Shown: one piece after another, positions 7,011 to 14,936 of the stretch
Layout: every line of letters begins with the position of its first letter
How positions within the stretch are numbered: the stretch's first letter is position 1
Origin: CAYXNZ01 sp964553705
GTDB lineage: Bacteria; Patescibacteriota; Patescibacteriia; Patescibacteriales; GWC2-42-12
DNA: 32,454 nt
Assembly: GCA_964553705.1 (NCBI GenBank)
Contig: CAZKKV010000008.1
Coordinates: forward strand, 1 to 32,454
Direction: 5' to 3'
Notes under the pieces: generated by a model
Databases searched by the model: none
The model's input: the letters and a program-made list of their open reading frames with translations, nothing else
What the model was told of the DNA's origin: nothing
Program-made: the position numbers and the translations under genes

Positions 7011-7577
7011 TTATTTGGAGTTTAGTTTTTTCTTAACAAAATTATAGATATTATCGAAAACTTGTTTTTTAGTTAAGTCGGTGGTGTCGATTACATAGTC
7101 ATAATGTTTTTTGTTAAAAGCATTAGCTATGTTGTAATATTTTTTATAACGTTTTTTATCGCAAGCCATTCTTTTTGCATGACTTTTTTTGAGATCATTA
7201 ATTGTTAAAATGTTTTTGTCTTCGTTTCTTTCGTTTTTTCTGTTCAGCTGTTCTAAAACCCTTTGTGCCCCGACAGTTTTATCAACATCTATGAATATTT
7301 TCAATGAGTGGGGGATAAAAAACCACGAAGTTCGTCCTTGGATAACAAAATTATCGTGCTTTTGTCCAAGCTGTTCTTGGTATTTGTCAACGTCTATGTC
7401 GGTTTTTGGGTTTGTCTCGGCTAATTTATTGTATTCTGCCAGAGTCATGCCGATAGATTTAGCTTTCATTCTTCTTATTTTACCCATATAATAGCTGGGC
7501 CAGCTTAATTTTTTTGCTAGTTTTTCGGCGACGGTTGACTTACCAGAACCTGGAGTGCCGCTTATGGAGATTATCAT
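7011..7577 (-). CDS. cmk: Archaeal-type cytidylate kinase-like P-loop kinase
   Basis: A 188-residue nucleoside-monophosphate kinase-like protein that begins MIISISGTPGSGKSTVAEKLA, a P-loop at residues 7-15. The segment GMTLAEYNKLAETNPKTDIDVDKYQ resembles the short archaeal-type CMP kinases rather than the larger bacterial Cmk. The NFVIQGRTSWFFIP stretch fits the lid and substrate region. CMP or dCMP phosphorylation is therefore the best guess, with other small-molecule kinases possible. It is the last gene of a minus-strand operon, starting 4 bases after rluD, and ends at a bidirectional terminator. Confidence 0.75.
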   Translation of the reverse strand: MIISISGTPGSGKSTVAEKLAKKLSWPSYYMGKIRRMKAKSIGMTLAEYNKLAETNPKTDIDVDKYQEQLGQKHDNFVIQGRTSWFFIPHSLKIFIDVDKTVGAQRVLEQLNRKNERNEDKNILTINDLKKSHAKRMACDKKRYKKYYNIANAFNKKHYDYVIDTTDLTKKQVFDNIYNFVKKKLNSK

Positions 7578-7581
7578 GTAT

Positions 7582-8565
7582 TTATTTTATTATTTTTAAT
7601 AATTGCTGAAGCTCTTCTGGTAAATCAACAGTGTAGATTTGTCGTTGTCCATCAATGTCTGTAAAAGACAGACGAGTAGCTACCAGAAAGATTCGTTTTA
7701 AGTCTAATTTTTTATTTTTTTCTTTTGTTTTTTTGGTGCCATATAGGTTGTCGCCGACAATCGGATGTCCGTAGGCAGACAAGTGAACTCTGATTTGGTG
7801 GGTACGTCCAGTTTTGATATTTAATTTTAGTAATGTGTAATTAATATATTTTTTTATAACTGTAAATTCAGTTATAGCTTCTCGTCCATCAATATTTTTT
7901 TTACCCCTTTTAGTTAAAGGTAGTGACGCCATTCTAAAACCGCTAGCAGATCGTTTTATAGGGAAAGTTATTTGGTTTTCGTTGATATCTATATTGCCAT
8001 AAACTAAAGCAGTATAATTTTTTTCAATCAATCTTTTTTTGAAAAGATTTTTAAAAAAGTCGAAACCAGCTTGAGTTTTTGTTACAATCATCAAGCCACT
8101 AGCTTCTTTGTCTAGTCGATGGACAATTCCTGGACGACTTGGATCGTCGCCAACTTTTTTTATACTTGGATATAGGGATGTAAAATAATCAGCCAGCGTT
8201 TGACTTTTAATATGTTCAGCCCCATGAGTAATTAAGCCAGCAGGCTTATTAACAATTATATAATTTTTAGTTTTGGCGACAATTTTTATATTAGAAAGAT
8301 TGTCGTTGATTTTTTTTATAATATTTTTTTTTGGATTTGAGGATAAATTTATATTTCTTTCTTCATTTATTTTTTTCTTTTTTTCGAATAGTACTTCATC
8401 ACCGGTTTTTAAAAAATAATGAGGAGTAATAGTTTTTCCGTTAACTAAAACCAAACCTTGTTTTGCAAGTTGTTGTATTTGATTGCGCGAATATTCTTTT
8501 ATTGTTTTAGTCAAAAAAATATCCAGCCGTTTGCCAGAATTGTTTTTTTTAATTGTTAATTTCAT
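7582..8565 (-). CDS. rluD: RluD-family 23S rRNA pseudouridine synthase
   Basis: It converts specific uridines in large-subunit rRNA to pseudouridine. In 327 residues there is an N-terminal S4 RNA-binding domain (about 1-62, GKRLDIFLTK and QGLVLVNGKTI). A variable lysine- and asparagine-rich linker follows, then the catalytic domain starting near NYIIVNKPAGLITHG. The catalytic motif HRLDKEASGLMIVTKT places the active aspartate at residue 152. LKTGRTHQIRVHLSAYGHPIVGDNLYG is the RluA/RluD C-terminal signature. Its start overlaps the stop of the glycosyltransferase by 4 bases, indicating coupling. Whether it acts as RluD, RluC or another member cannot be told from the sequence alone. Confidence 0.9.
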   Translation of the reverse strand: MKLTIKKNNSGKRLDIFLTKTIKEYSRNQIQQLAKQGLVLVNGKTITPHYFLKTGDEVLFEKKKKINEERNINLSSNPKKNIIKKINDNLSNIKIVAKTKNYIIVNKPAGLITHGAEHIKSQTLADYFTSLYPSIKKVGDDPSRPGIVHRLDKEASGLMIVTKTQAGFDFFKNLFKKRLIEKNYTALVYGNIDINENQITFPIKRSASGFRMASLPLTKRGKKNIDGREAITEFTVIKKYINYTLLKLNIKTGRTHQIRVHLSAYGHPIVGDNLYGTKKTKEKNKKLDLKRIFLVATRLSFTDIDGQRQIYTVDLPEELQQLLKIIK

Positions 8566-9698
8566 TGGTTAATAATAGCGCTAATTAAATTCACAGTTTT
8601 CTCTAGAGAAAAATTATTTTTTACGTTTTGGTTACCGTTTTTGCCGAGCTGTAGTTTTAATTTTCTGTTTTGCTGTATTTTGATAATTTGTCTGGCTAGC
8701 ATTTCTCCATCGCTCATTTCGATTAAAGTGCCAGTTTTGTTTTCAATGATAATCTTTTCTAATCCTGCGTCAAGTGGCCCAATAACTGGTAATTGAGCGG
8801 ACATCGCTTTTAGAATATCAGTCAAGCTGTCGAGACATAGTTTTTTTTCGCTTTCAACATAAATATCAAAACTAACTAGCCATTTTTTCAATTGTGCTTG
8901 TTCGCCGACAAACCATACCAAGTTATCAATTTCCATTTTTTTCGTTAGCCACTGTAAACTTTTTCTTTCAGCTCCATCCCCAACAACTATTAGTTGTAAA
9001 TTAGGAATTACTGCCAAGCTGATTTTGATCGCCTGAAATATAGCTTCAAGATTATGATTGGTGTTTAAATCAACTATAGTACCGACGGTAAAATATTTTT
9101 TATGATAGGATTTTTGTTCCACAGAAACTATTTCGTTAAAGATATTACCTTGGTAGGCGCTAGATTCTGCGCCTGGGAGAACCAACGATACTTGTTTTTC
9201 TTTTATGTCGATACTTATTAATCCTTGTTTATGATCTTGGCAAAATGATATTAATTTAGCTGACCGTGAGTTGAATTTATAAAGCCACAATAGAGGCTTA
9301 ATTATATTTTTTTTGATTGGTTTTTCTTCTTCTATCCATATCAATTTTATTTTTAAAACTTTTGCAATTAAACCAGATAACACCTTTTCTTTAAAGTCGA
9401 GACAAATGATTGTTTTTGTTTTTTTGTTTAATTTGTATTTTAATATTTGAAAAAATAATTTCGGTAAATAATACCAGTAGCAACACAAAAAGATTGATTG
9501 GCTTATTGATGAATTCAAAGCTCTACCCAAAGATAATGGTTTTTTTTGCCATTTTCTTTCATGAAATTGATTAGCTAAATAGTTATTGCTGGATAGCAGA
9601 TAAAACAAATTATCTTTTTGTGATAATTTGTCAAAGATACTCAACAAAGCTTTGTGTTTTTTTTCGCCTGAATCAATTATCAAAACCGGGTTTAACAT
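8562..9698 (-). CDS. GT-B glycosyltransferase (GT4-like), degenerate active site
   Basis: A 378-residue protein resembling family 4 glycosyltransferases, which move sugars from nucleotide-sugar donors to glycans or lipids. The C-terminal Rossmann half is recognisable: FTVGTIVDLNTNHNLEAIFQ, LQLIVVGDGAERKSLQ and VWFVGEQAQLKKWL, then KAMSAQLPVIG and GLEKIIIENKTGTLI. The usual EX7E donor-binding motif (E-F-x-L-x-x-L-E-A-M) is degenerate: the LEAM position reads LKAM. The N-terminal half is poorly conserved. It follows the flippase by 2 bases and overlaps rluD, so a role in the same surface-glycan pathway is likely. It may be inactive or use unusual chemistry. Confidence 0.75.
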   Translation of the reverse strand: MLNPVLIIDSGEKKHKALLSIFDKLSQKDNLFYLLSSNNYLANQFHERKWQKKPLSLGRALNSSISQSIFLCCYWYYLPKLFFQILKYKLNKKTKTIICLDFKEKVLSGLIAKVLKIKLIWIEEEKPIKKNIIKPLLWLYKFNSRSAKLISFCQDHKQGLISIDIKEKQVSLVLPGAESSAYQGNIFNEIVSVEQKSYHKKYFTVGTIVDLNTNHNLEAIFQAIKISLAVIPNLQLIVVGDGAERKSLQWLTKKMEIDNLVWFVGEQAQLKKWLVSFDIYVESEKKLCLDSLTDILKAMSAQLPVIGPLDAGLEKIIIENKTGTLIEMSDGEMLARQIIKIQQNRKLKLQLGKNGNQNVKNNFSLEKTVNLISAIINQ

Positions 9699-9700
9699 TT

Positions 9701-11125
9701 TTATTCGGGTTTATTTATTAAATTTAGAAAATCATTTTTAGTAATACCTTTTAGTAAATACAGAGTAATCAGGTATGTGGAAATTGCCAAAATTAAAGTC
9801 AGAATTATGTTTAAATTTGTTCGGATAAAATATACCACAACCGCCATTAGTAGGGAAGCAATTAAAGTTTTTAAGAAAATATTTAATTTTAATCTAAGTC
9901 CAGATATTTTTACAACCAAAACAAAAGAAGCTAACGCAATTAGCAGTTCGCTGTAGACAGTCACCCAAGCTGCGCCAAAGTATGAATATTTTGGGATGAA
10001 ATAGAGATAGCCAGCGACTGATGTTACCGCTGTTAGTAAATAAAAAGGAATCATTTTTTTCTGTTTGTCTAGCGCTATAACGGCGTGAGAAAACAAGCAA
10101 CCAAAAAATACCGCGCTAGTGGCCAATATAAGTATTTTCAGCACTTCGCCTGATGCAATAAATTCTGTTCCGGCAATTAAAGATATAATTTGTTTTGATA
10201 CTAGTTGAGTGCCGATTAGCATTGGTATAGTAATAATGATTATGGCGTCAAAAGATTTCTGCATAATTTTTTTAAACTTATCTATTTGTGAGTTTGCCCA
10301 ACTAATAGTTAAGAGAGGCAGGATTACTCCGCAGAACATAAAAGGCAAGGTAGTTAAAAAATCAACAATTCTATAGCTAGCGCCATAGATACCGACTTCG
10401 GATGGATCTTTTATTAAAGACAAAATTAGAGTGTCAGCTCTCAGGTAGATTAAATTAAAAACAATAGTTAAAGTGAGTGGCCATGATTTTTTTATTATTT
10501 CTAACCAGAGAGGAAAGTCGAACCTGAATTTGATTTTTACTATTTTTTGCGCATAGCCAAAATGGACAAAAAAGCTAACAGCACTGGCTAATACGGAGAT
10601 GATCATGATGCCCGTCAAGCCTTTGTTTAGGTAAACAATCACTATCATTCCTACTAGTAATATAATTTTACTAATAATTTCTGCTACGGCTACGGCTATC
10701 ATTTTTAAATGCTTTTGGAATAAGCCGACCATTATTTGGTTTAAGGCGATAAAGAAAAAAGACAGAGTGATGATAGCAATACCTAATTTAACAATCGGTT
10801 CGTAGGGCATGAAAAAAACAACTAACGGAGCTAATCCTAGAAAAAACAAAGCTGAAAAAAAGCGCAGAGTAAAAAGATTGTTAATAAAAGTTTTTTCGTC
10901 GTTATTTGGCTGGCTGATAAGTTGCGTGGTTACTAGAGTGAGCCCCAGATCAGCTAAAACGCCGAAAAATGATAAAAAAGTTATAATTATCGTATATTGA
11001 CCAAAGCCAGATTGACCCAAATAGCGTGTCATAATAGCTATGGCAAAGAGCATTAAAATGGTTGATATAACTTTGCTGATAATTTGAATCGTCGTATTGT
11101 AGGCGACTTTTGCTGATGTATTCAT
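9701..11125 (-). CDS. Polysaccharide flippase (Wzx/MATE-like, MVF superfamily)
   Basis: A 474-residue integral membrane protein with about 12-14 hydrophobic segments across its length. The N-terminus YNTTIQIISKVISTILMLF followed by RYLGQSGFGQYTIIITFLSFF is typical of lipid-linked oligosaccharide flippases. Later segments such as LRADTLILSLIKDPSEVGIYGASYRIVDF match the second half of this fold. Such proteins move undecaprenyl-linked glycan units to the outer face of the membrane. It is first in a four-gene operon with the glycosyltransferase, rluD and cmk. An extended -10 promoter lies at 11210-11218. Confidence 0.88.
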   Translation of the reverse strand: MNTSAKVAYNTTIQIISKVISTILMLFAIAIMTRYLGQSGFGQYTIIITFLSFFGVLADLGLTLVTTQLISQPNNDEKTFINNLFTLRFFSALFFLGLAPLVVFFMPYEPIVKLGIAIITLSFFFIALNQIMVGLFQKHLKMIAVAVAEIISKIILLVGMIVIVYLNKGLTGIMIISVLASAVSFFVHFGYAQKIVKIKFRFDFPLWLEIIKKSWPLTLTIVFNLIYLRADTLILSLIKDPSEVGIYGASYRIVDFLTTLPFMFCGVILPLLTISWANSQIDKFKKIMQKSFDAIIIITIPMLIGTQLVSKQIISLIAGTEFIASGEVLKILILATSAVFFGCLFSHAVIALDKQKKMIPFYLLTAVTSVAGYLYFIPKYSYFGAAWVTVYSELLIALASFVLVVKISGLRLKLNIFLKTLIASLLMAVVVYFIRTNLNIILTLILAISTYLITLYLLKGITKNDFLNLINKPE

Positions 11126-11178
11126 GATAAGCAGATAAAAATTAAAGTAAAAAGCATGTAGTTTTAGTTTGATTATTT

Positions 11179-11187
11179 TGGTATAAT
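11179..11187 (+). promoter_or_regulatory. Extended -10 promoter of the pilin-like gene
   Basis: TGGTATAAT is a perfect TGn extended -10 element. The predicted transcript start lies about 30 bases before the ATG of the gene at 11226. No convincing -35 is visible. Confidence 0.5.
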
Positions 11188-11209
11188 AAGCTTATTAATA
11201 GTTAACTTA

Positions 11210-11218
11210 ATTATAACA
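11210..11218 (-). promoter_or_regulatory. Extended -10 promoter of the flippase operon
   Basis: On the minus strand TGTTATAAT is a perfect TGn extended -10 hexamer, leaving a leader of roughly 75-80 bases before the flippase ATG. No good -35 element is seen. It is back to back with the plus-strand promoter at 11179-11187. Confidence 0.5.
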
Positions 11219-11225
11219 CAATTAT

Positions 11226-11678
11226 ATGATGTCAATTAAATTAAAAATATGCAAGAATATTTGCGGTTTAGCAATTTTGTTCTTGTTGATTATGCCTATC
11301 CTGTCTGTCCCGGTAGCAACCTCAGTCCAAGCGGCAGATAGTGGCTGGTGGGGTGCAGTAAAAGATGGTGGTGTTGAAAAAATAGGCACAACTGCTTTTG
11401 GTGAAAGCGGGTCGCCCAAAAAACATATTATTGAAATAGTGGCTTTGATAATCAAAGTGTTTCTGGGTCTTTTGGGGATTATTTTTGTGGCATTATTGGT
11501 TTTTGCCGGATTTAAATGGATGACAGCGTCAGGCGACGAAGAAAAAGTTAGAGAAGCTAGAGATCAAATAATCACTGCTGTAATCGGGATATTAATTGTT
11601 TTGGCGTCCTATACTATCGCCCATTTTGTTCTTAATAAGGTTATTTACGTAACAACTGGATCAGAGCCAGTTTGGTAG
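11226..11678 (+). CDS. T4SS-pilin-like small membrane protein (paralog 1)
   Basis: A 150-residue protein with an N-terminal signal sequence (LAILFLLIMPILSVPVATSVQAAD, probable cleavage after VQA). Two membrane helices follow, about residues 75-100 (KVFLGLLGIIFVALLVFAGF) and 118-140. The hairpin signature FKWMTASGDEEKVREARDQI between them is typical of the VirB2/TrbC-like small pilin-type proteins that are common in CPR genomes. ATG 11226 is followed by a second ATG at 11229, and either may be used. A paralog with the same architecture lies at 14427-14843. The exact role (secretion, pilus or DNA uptake) is not shown by the neighbours. The glycoside hydrolase gene follows 39 bases downstream. 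Confidence 0.75.
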   Translation: MMSIKLKICKNICGLAILFLLIMPILSVPVATSVQAADSGWWGAVKDGGVEKIGTTAFGESGSPKKHIIEIVALIIKVFLGLLGIIFVALLVFAGFKWMTASGDEEKVREARDQIITAVIGILIVLASYTIAHFVLNKVIYVTTGSEPVW

Positions 11679-11717
11679 TCAATATTTTTTAATTAATTTA
11701 TAGAAATATTTTTTAAG

Positions 11718-12707
11718 ATGTTCAAGTTGTTCAAAAAGATAGTTATTATTTTGGTGGTATTTTTGTTTTTTTATTACATTATGAGCCAGAGTAATGTTTA
11801 TCAAGAAAACGAATTGGCATATGGTGTAACTTTTTCTAAAAAACAGGCTGTATCACTAGGATTGGATTGGCAGAGAGTTTATTTGGATATGTTTGATAAT
11901 TTAGGATTAGAGAAGCTTCGCTTGCCGGCTTATTGGGATGAGATTGAGAATAAAGCCGGTGAATACAATTGGCAAGATTTAGATTGGCAGATTAATGAAG
12001 CTAGCAAAAGAGATGTAGAAATTATTTTAGCAATTGGTGGTCGATTACCAAGGTGGCCAGAATGTCATTTTCCTAGTTGGGCGGAAGAATTAAGTGATGG
12101 ACAACGCAGTGGTAGAATTTTACAGTATATCAGAGAAACAATTGAACGTTATCGTGATAATAATAATATTGTTGCTTGGCAGATTGAGAACGAGCCCTTT
12201 TTGTCTCATTTTGGGGAATGTCCAGAATTAGAAAAAAGATTTTTGGACGAGGAAATTGCTTTGGCGCGGAATTTAGACGATCGATCGATAGTGGTAACTG
12301 ATTCGGGTGAATTATCTGTTTGGGTGCCAGCGGCACAGCGAGCTGATATTTTCGGCACCACCATGTATAGAGATACTTATTCGAAATTTTTAGAACGATA
12401 TATCCACTACCCAATTACTGCCAGCTTTTTTAGATTTAAAAAAAATATCGCAAGAATTTTTGCTAAGCCAGACAAATGGATTGTAATTGAGTTGCAAGCT
12501 GAACCATGGGGACCGAAATCATACCAGAATTTAAATCAGGAAGAAAGAAACAGGACGATGAATTTAGAAAAATTTAAAGATATAATAGATTTTGCTCGAC
12601 AAACAGGTTTTCGTGAGTTTTATTTATGGGGAGTTGAATATTGGTATTGGGAAAAAGAGATTAATAATAATCCGGCGATATGGCAAGAAGCGAAGAAATT
12701 ATTTTGA
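11718..12707 (+). CDS. Membrane-anchored glycoside hydrolase, clan GH-A-like
   Basis: A 329-residue protein with an N-terminal hydrophobic anchor (IVIILVVFLFFYYIMS) and a (beta/alpha)8-type glycosidase region. LGLEKLRLPAYWDEIENKAGEYNWQDLDWQI is the typical opening of GH-A clan enzymes. The acid/base glutamate is in WQIENEPFLSHFG and the nucleophile candidate is in WIVIELQAEPWGP, with YLWGVEYWYW near the C-terminus. The family number cannot be fixed by eye. It probably acts outside the cell on a glycan. The stop is TGA and the inverted-repeat element begins at the next base. It could be co-transcribed with the pilin-like gene. Confidence 0.75.
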   Translation: MFKLFKKIVIILVVFLFFYYIMSQSNVYQENELAYGVTFSKKQAVSLGLDWQRVYLDMFDNLGLEKLRLPAYWDEIENKAGEYNWQDLDWQINEASKRDVEIILAIGGRLPRWPECHFPSWAEELSDGQRSGRILQYIRETIERYRDNNNIVAWQIENEPFLSHFGECPELEKRFLDEEIALARNLDDRSIVVTDSGELSVWVPAAQRADIFGTTMYRDTYSKFLERYIHYPITASFFRFKKNIARIFAKPDKWIVIELQAEPWGPKSYQNLNQEERNRTMNLEKFKDIIDFARQTGFREFYLWGVEYWYWEKEINNNPAIWQEAKKLF

Positions 12708-13182
12708 GATCACCAAATTACAATTACCAAATTCCAAAGTACAAACAATTAACAATTTATCAATTCAACAAACATGGTCAGTAAATATGTGTATGATTTA
12801 GAGGATAGAACTTTAGAATTGACTAAAAGGATAGCGCGACTATGTAGGTTTTTATCTAGAGATGTCATCAATACAGAATATATCAAACAAATAGTTAGAT
12901 CAGGTAGTTTGGTGGGTGCAAATTATAGAGAGGCAAACGAGGCGTTAGGTAAAAAAGATTTTTTATTTAGATTAAAAATATCAAGAAAGGAATGCAAAGA
13001 GACTATATGTTGGATAGAATTAATTATTGAGTCAAACCAGCACCCAGAAGAAAGAATAAAACCGTTATTAATCGAATGTATAGAAATAAGAAATATATTA
13101 TCAAAGATTATTTTGAATGTTAATAATAAATAATTTTTGAGAGCTGGAATTTGTTTGTTTTTTGGAATTTGTTTTTTGTGAT
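12708..13182. mobile_element. IVS-like unit: four-helix-bundle gene between inverted AT-rich ends
   Basis: The left end GATCACCAAATTACAATTAC and following CAAATTCCAAAGTACAAACAATT (to about 12752) is matched in inverted orientation at 13143-13182. There the reverse complement reads ATCAC..CAAATTCCAAAAAACAAACAAATT. The outermost ATCAC/GTGAT and the CAAATTCCAAA-NN-ACAAACAA cores agree closely. Between them lies only the 119-codon S23-type gene. This resembles the intervening sequences of some bacterial 23S rRNAs, whose ends pair and flank an S23 reading frame, but here it sits between protein genes. Mobility is inferred; no target duplication is clear. Confidence 0.5.
12774..13133 (+). CDS. Four-helix-bundle protein, S23/IVP family
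   Basis: A 119-residue all-helical protein. The pattern DLEDRTLELTKRIARLCRFL, then IKQIVRSGSLVGANYREANEALGKKDFLFRLKISRKECKETICWIELI, is the signature of the S23 (23S rRNA intervening-sequence) four-helix-bundle family. This family is also related to the Avd accessory proteins of diversity-generating retroelements. The molecular function is not established; basic surfaces suggest nucleic-acid binding. No reverse transcriptase or variable repeat is nearby, so an Avd role here is unlikely. Start ATG 12774 is favoured, with ATG 12786 as an alternative. The gene is enclosed by inverted AT-rich repeats (12708-13182). Confidence 0.88.
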   Translation: MVSKYVYDLEDRTLELTKRIARLCRFLSRDVINTEYIKQIVRSGSLVGANYREANEALGKKDFLFRLKISRKECKETICWIELIIESNQHPEERIKPLLIECIEIRNILSKIILNVNNK

Positions 13183-13204
13183 TAATATTTAAATTTCTAA
13201 TAGT

Positions 13205-14056
13205 ATGAATAAAAAATATTCAATTGGTATAGATATTGGCGGCACGAAGATGTCGGCGGTTTTATTTGATGGACAAAAAGTTTTAGCTGATTACAGTTTA
13301 GCAACCCCCAAGGAGGATTTTAGCAAATTTCTGATAATGACAAAGGCGTTAATTGAACCTTTATTAGGTAAAGCTAAAGAGAACAGAATAAAAGTTAGCG
13401 GAGTTGGCTTGGGATTGGCTGGTTTTTTGAATCATAAGGAAGGTAAAATAATAAAATCACCTAATTTACCCATGCTAGACGGGCAGAATGTTCTCGATAA
13501 AGTTAGCCAAGGAATAGATTTGCCAGTGGTGTTTGATAATGATGCTAATTGTTTCACTAGAGCTGAGGCGGTTTTTGGCGCGGGAAAAAAATACAAAAAT
13601 GTTTTTGGCGTGACAATTGGTACCGGTATTGGTGGCGGTTGGTGGATTGATGGAAAAATATATAACGGATCACATACTAGCGCTGGTGAAATTGGTTGGA
13701 TGGTAGTTGATTATGACAACGGTATTAGGCTAGAAGAGGCATACCAGAGGCTAATGCAGAACAATCCTATTCAAGTAGCCGAAGAGGCTTATCGGGGTGA
13801 TATTTTGGCAGAAAAAGCCTATCGGGAGTTTGGGCAGTATTTGGGCGCATCATTGGTTAGTATGATAAATTTGATTGACCCAGAAATAATCGTTTTGGGT
13901 GGTGGCGTGGTTAAATCAACTGATTTATTTTTAAGCGATATTAAAAAAGAGGTAAAAAAATACGCTTCAGTGGATGGTATAGGAAGCGTAAAGGTAGTTA
14001 AGGGAAAGTTAGGTGATTTAGCTGGGGCGATTGGCGCAGCGATGTTAATTAGTTAA
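13205..14056 (+). CDS. ROK-family sugar kinase (probable glucokinase)
   Basis: Likely phosphorylates glucose or a related hexose with ATP. In 283 residues: phosphate-binding loop IGIDIGGTKMSAVLFD (residues 7-22), sugar-binding and catalytic FDNDANC (D113 as base), ATP site VTIGTGIGGGWWIDG (137-149), HTSAGEIGW (158-165) and the C-terminal IDPEIIVLGGGVV. The usual zinc-binding CxCGxxGCxE segment after GEIGH is missing: the chain goes directly from VDYDNGIRLEEAY. It is therefore a short, zinc-less ROK variant. No DNA-binding domain is present, so it is a kinase rather than a repressor. It fits with the glucan genes downstream. Confidence 0.85.
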   Translation: MNKKYSIGIDIGGTKMSAVLFDGQKVLADYSLATPKEDFSKFLIMTKALIEPLLGKAKENRIKVSGVGLGLAGFLNHKEGKIIKSPNLPMLDGQNVLDKVSQGIDLPVVFDNDANCFTRAEAVFGAGKKYKNVFGVTIGTGIGGGWWIDGKIYNGSHTSAGEIGWMVVDYDNGIRLEEAYQRLMQNNPIQVAEEAYRGDILAEKAYREFGQYLGASLVSMINLIDPEIIVLGGGVVKSTDLFLSDIKKEVKKYASVDGIGSVKVVKGKLGDLAGAIGAAMLIS

Positions 14057-14093
14057 AAGTCATAAAGTTTGTAAAGTTATAAAGTTTTGTCAT

Positions 14094-14302
14094 TTTGAGT
14101 TAAGCGAAGAAGCTTGTTTAGTGGAAATAATTATAATTATCCGTTTTGTTATTTTTAAATTTAGCGTTGCCACTAGGGCGTTACTTTTTGTGACCAAAAA
14201 GTAACCAAAAAGTCTTGGAGTTCTCAATGCGCTATCACACTGATTAAGCTTTGGATAATTTTGATTTGGCGCTCAGTTCGAACCCCAAACCCCTTGGTGG
14301 TT
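14094..14302. repeat. Composite of dispersed repeats in a 370-bp gap
   Basis: The gap 14057-14426 has no gene. It begins with short AAAGT/TAAAGTT repeats. TCATTTTGAGTTAAGCGAAG (14094 on) resembles a widespread dispersed palindromic repeat. GTTACTTTTTG (14180-14190) and CAAAAAGTAAC (14195-14205) form a perfect 11-bp inverted repeat with a 4-base loop. AACCCCAA (14281-14288) can pair with TTGG-T-GGTT (14294-14302), followed by an AT-rich run, and may terminate the ROK transcript. Confidence 0.55.
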
Positions 14303-14331
14303 ATAAATATTTTTTAATTTAAAATTTTAAT

Positions 14332-14365
14332 AAAAAAAGAACGATCAAATGATCGTCTTTTTTAT
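14332..14365. terminator. Bidirectional terminator between ROK kinase and pilin-like gene
   Basis: ACGATC (14341-14346) and GATCGT (14351-14356) form a short hairpin flanked by an A-run (14332-14338) and a T-run (14358-14364). It suits the minus-strand pilin-like gene and any read-through from the plus strand. Confidence 0.75.
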
Positions 14366-14426
14366 TTTTTGAAATAGAAAGTTAAGGTTGAGGTTCTTCA
14401 GTTTCCGGTGTAATACTACCAACGCT

Positions 14427-14843
14427 TTATGAGCTTGTTTGAGTATCTATCAACTCTCCTGTCGTTGTGACACTAATAATATTGGCGACTATAATGTAGG
14501 CAGAAAATATGACCACTAAACCGATAATTGCCCAGATTAAAATATTTTTTCCTTGAGTTACTTTTTCGGCGTTGCCAGCCGCTGTCATCCAGACAAAGCC
14601 ACCGTAAATTACCATTACCAAAGCTAATGATCCAACAATTCCCATAACGGCTTTAATAATATAACCGATGAGAGTTGGGATGTCAGTGCTACCAATAGGG
14701 TTGGTGAGAGTGACGGTTTTGTTTGAAACGGGGCTGTCTTCCCCCTGAGTTGCATTAGCTGGTAAATAATTTTGAGACAGAAAAAGAAATGATAATATAA
14801 ATATTAGCCCGACATAAAACATTATAGAAAATTGTATTTTCAT
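14427..14843 (-). CDS. T4SS-pilin-like small membrane protein (paralog 2)
   Basis: A 138-residue protein with the same plan as the gene at 11226. The signal sequence (MFYVGLIFILSFLFLS, probable cleavage near NATQ) is followed by two membrane helices. The signature YGGFVWMTAAGNAEKVTQGKN matches FAGFKWMTASGDEEKVREARD of paralog 1. Such proteins are VirB2/TrbC-like and common in CPR genomes. The coding frame stops at TAA (14427-14429), but it continues open beyond for 14 codons rich in Pro and Glu (SVGSITPETEEPQP) to a second TAA at 14382-14384. This suggests a recent nonsense mutation or occasional read-through. It ends before a bidirectional terminator. Confidence 0.75.
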   Translation of the reverse strand: MKIQFSIMFYVGLIFILSFLFLSQNYLPANATQGEDSPVSNKTVTLTNPIGSTDIPTLIGYIIKAVMGIVGSLALVMVIYGGFVWMTAAGNAEKVTQGKNILIWAIIGLVVIFSAYIIVANIISVTTTGELIDTQTSS

Positions 14844-14890
14844 AGTAAATGTAATTATTTTATTATAATTAAATTATAAAAAAATTAAAA

Positions 14891-14927
14891 AAGGATGAAA
14901 AGCTTTCGAAAAGCTCTTCATCCTTTG
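14891..14927 (-). terminator. Strong terminator of the SPFH operon
   Basis: AAAGGATGAA (14891-14900) pairs with TTCATCCTTT (14918-14927). The stem continues inward through AGCTTT/AAAGCT after one mismatch, with a 3-base loop. On the minus strand it is followed by a T-rich run. It lies 10 bases beyond the stop of the gene at 14937. Confidence 0.88.
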
Positions 14928-14936
14928 ATTGTTTGT

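Noticed and set aside
12708..13182. Diversity-generating retroelement based on an Avd-like protein
   Set aside because: No reverse transcriptase, template repeat or variable target gene is visible nearby.
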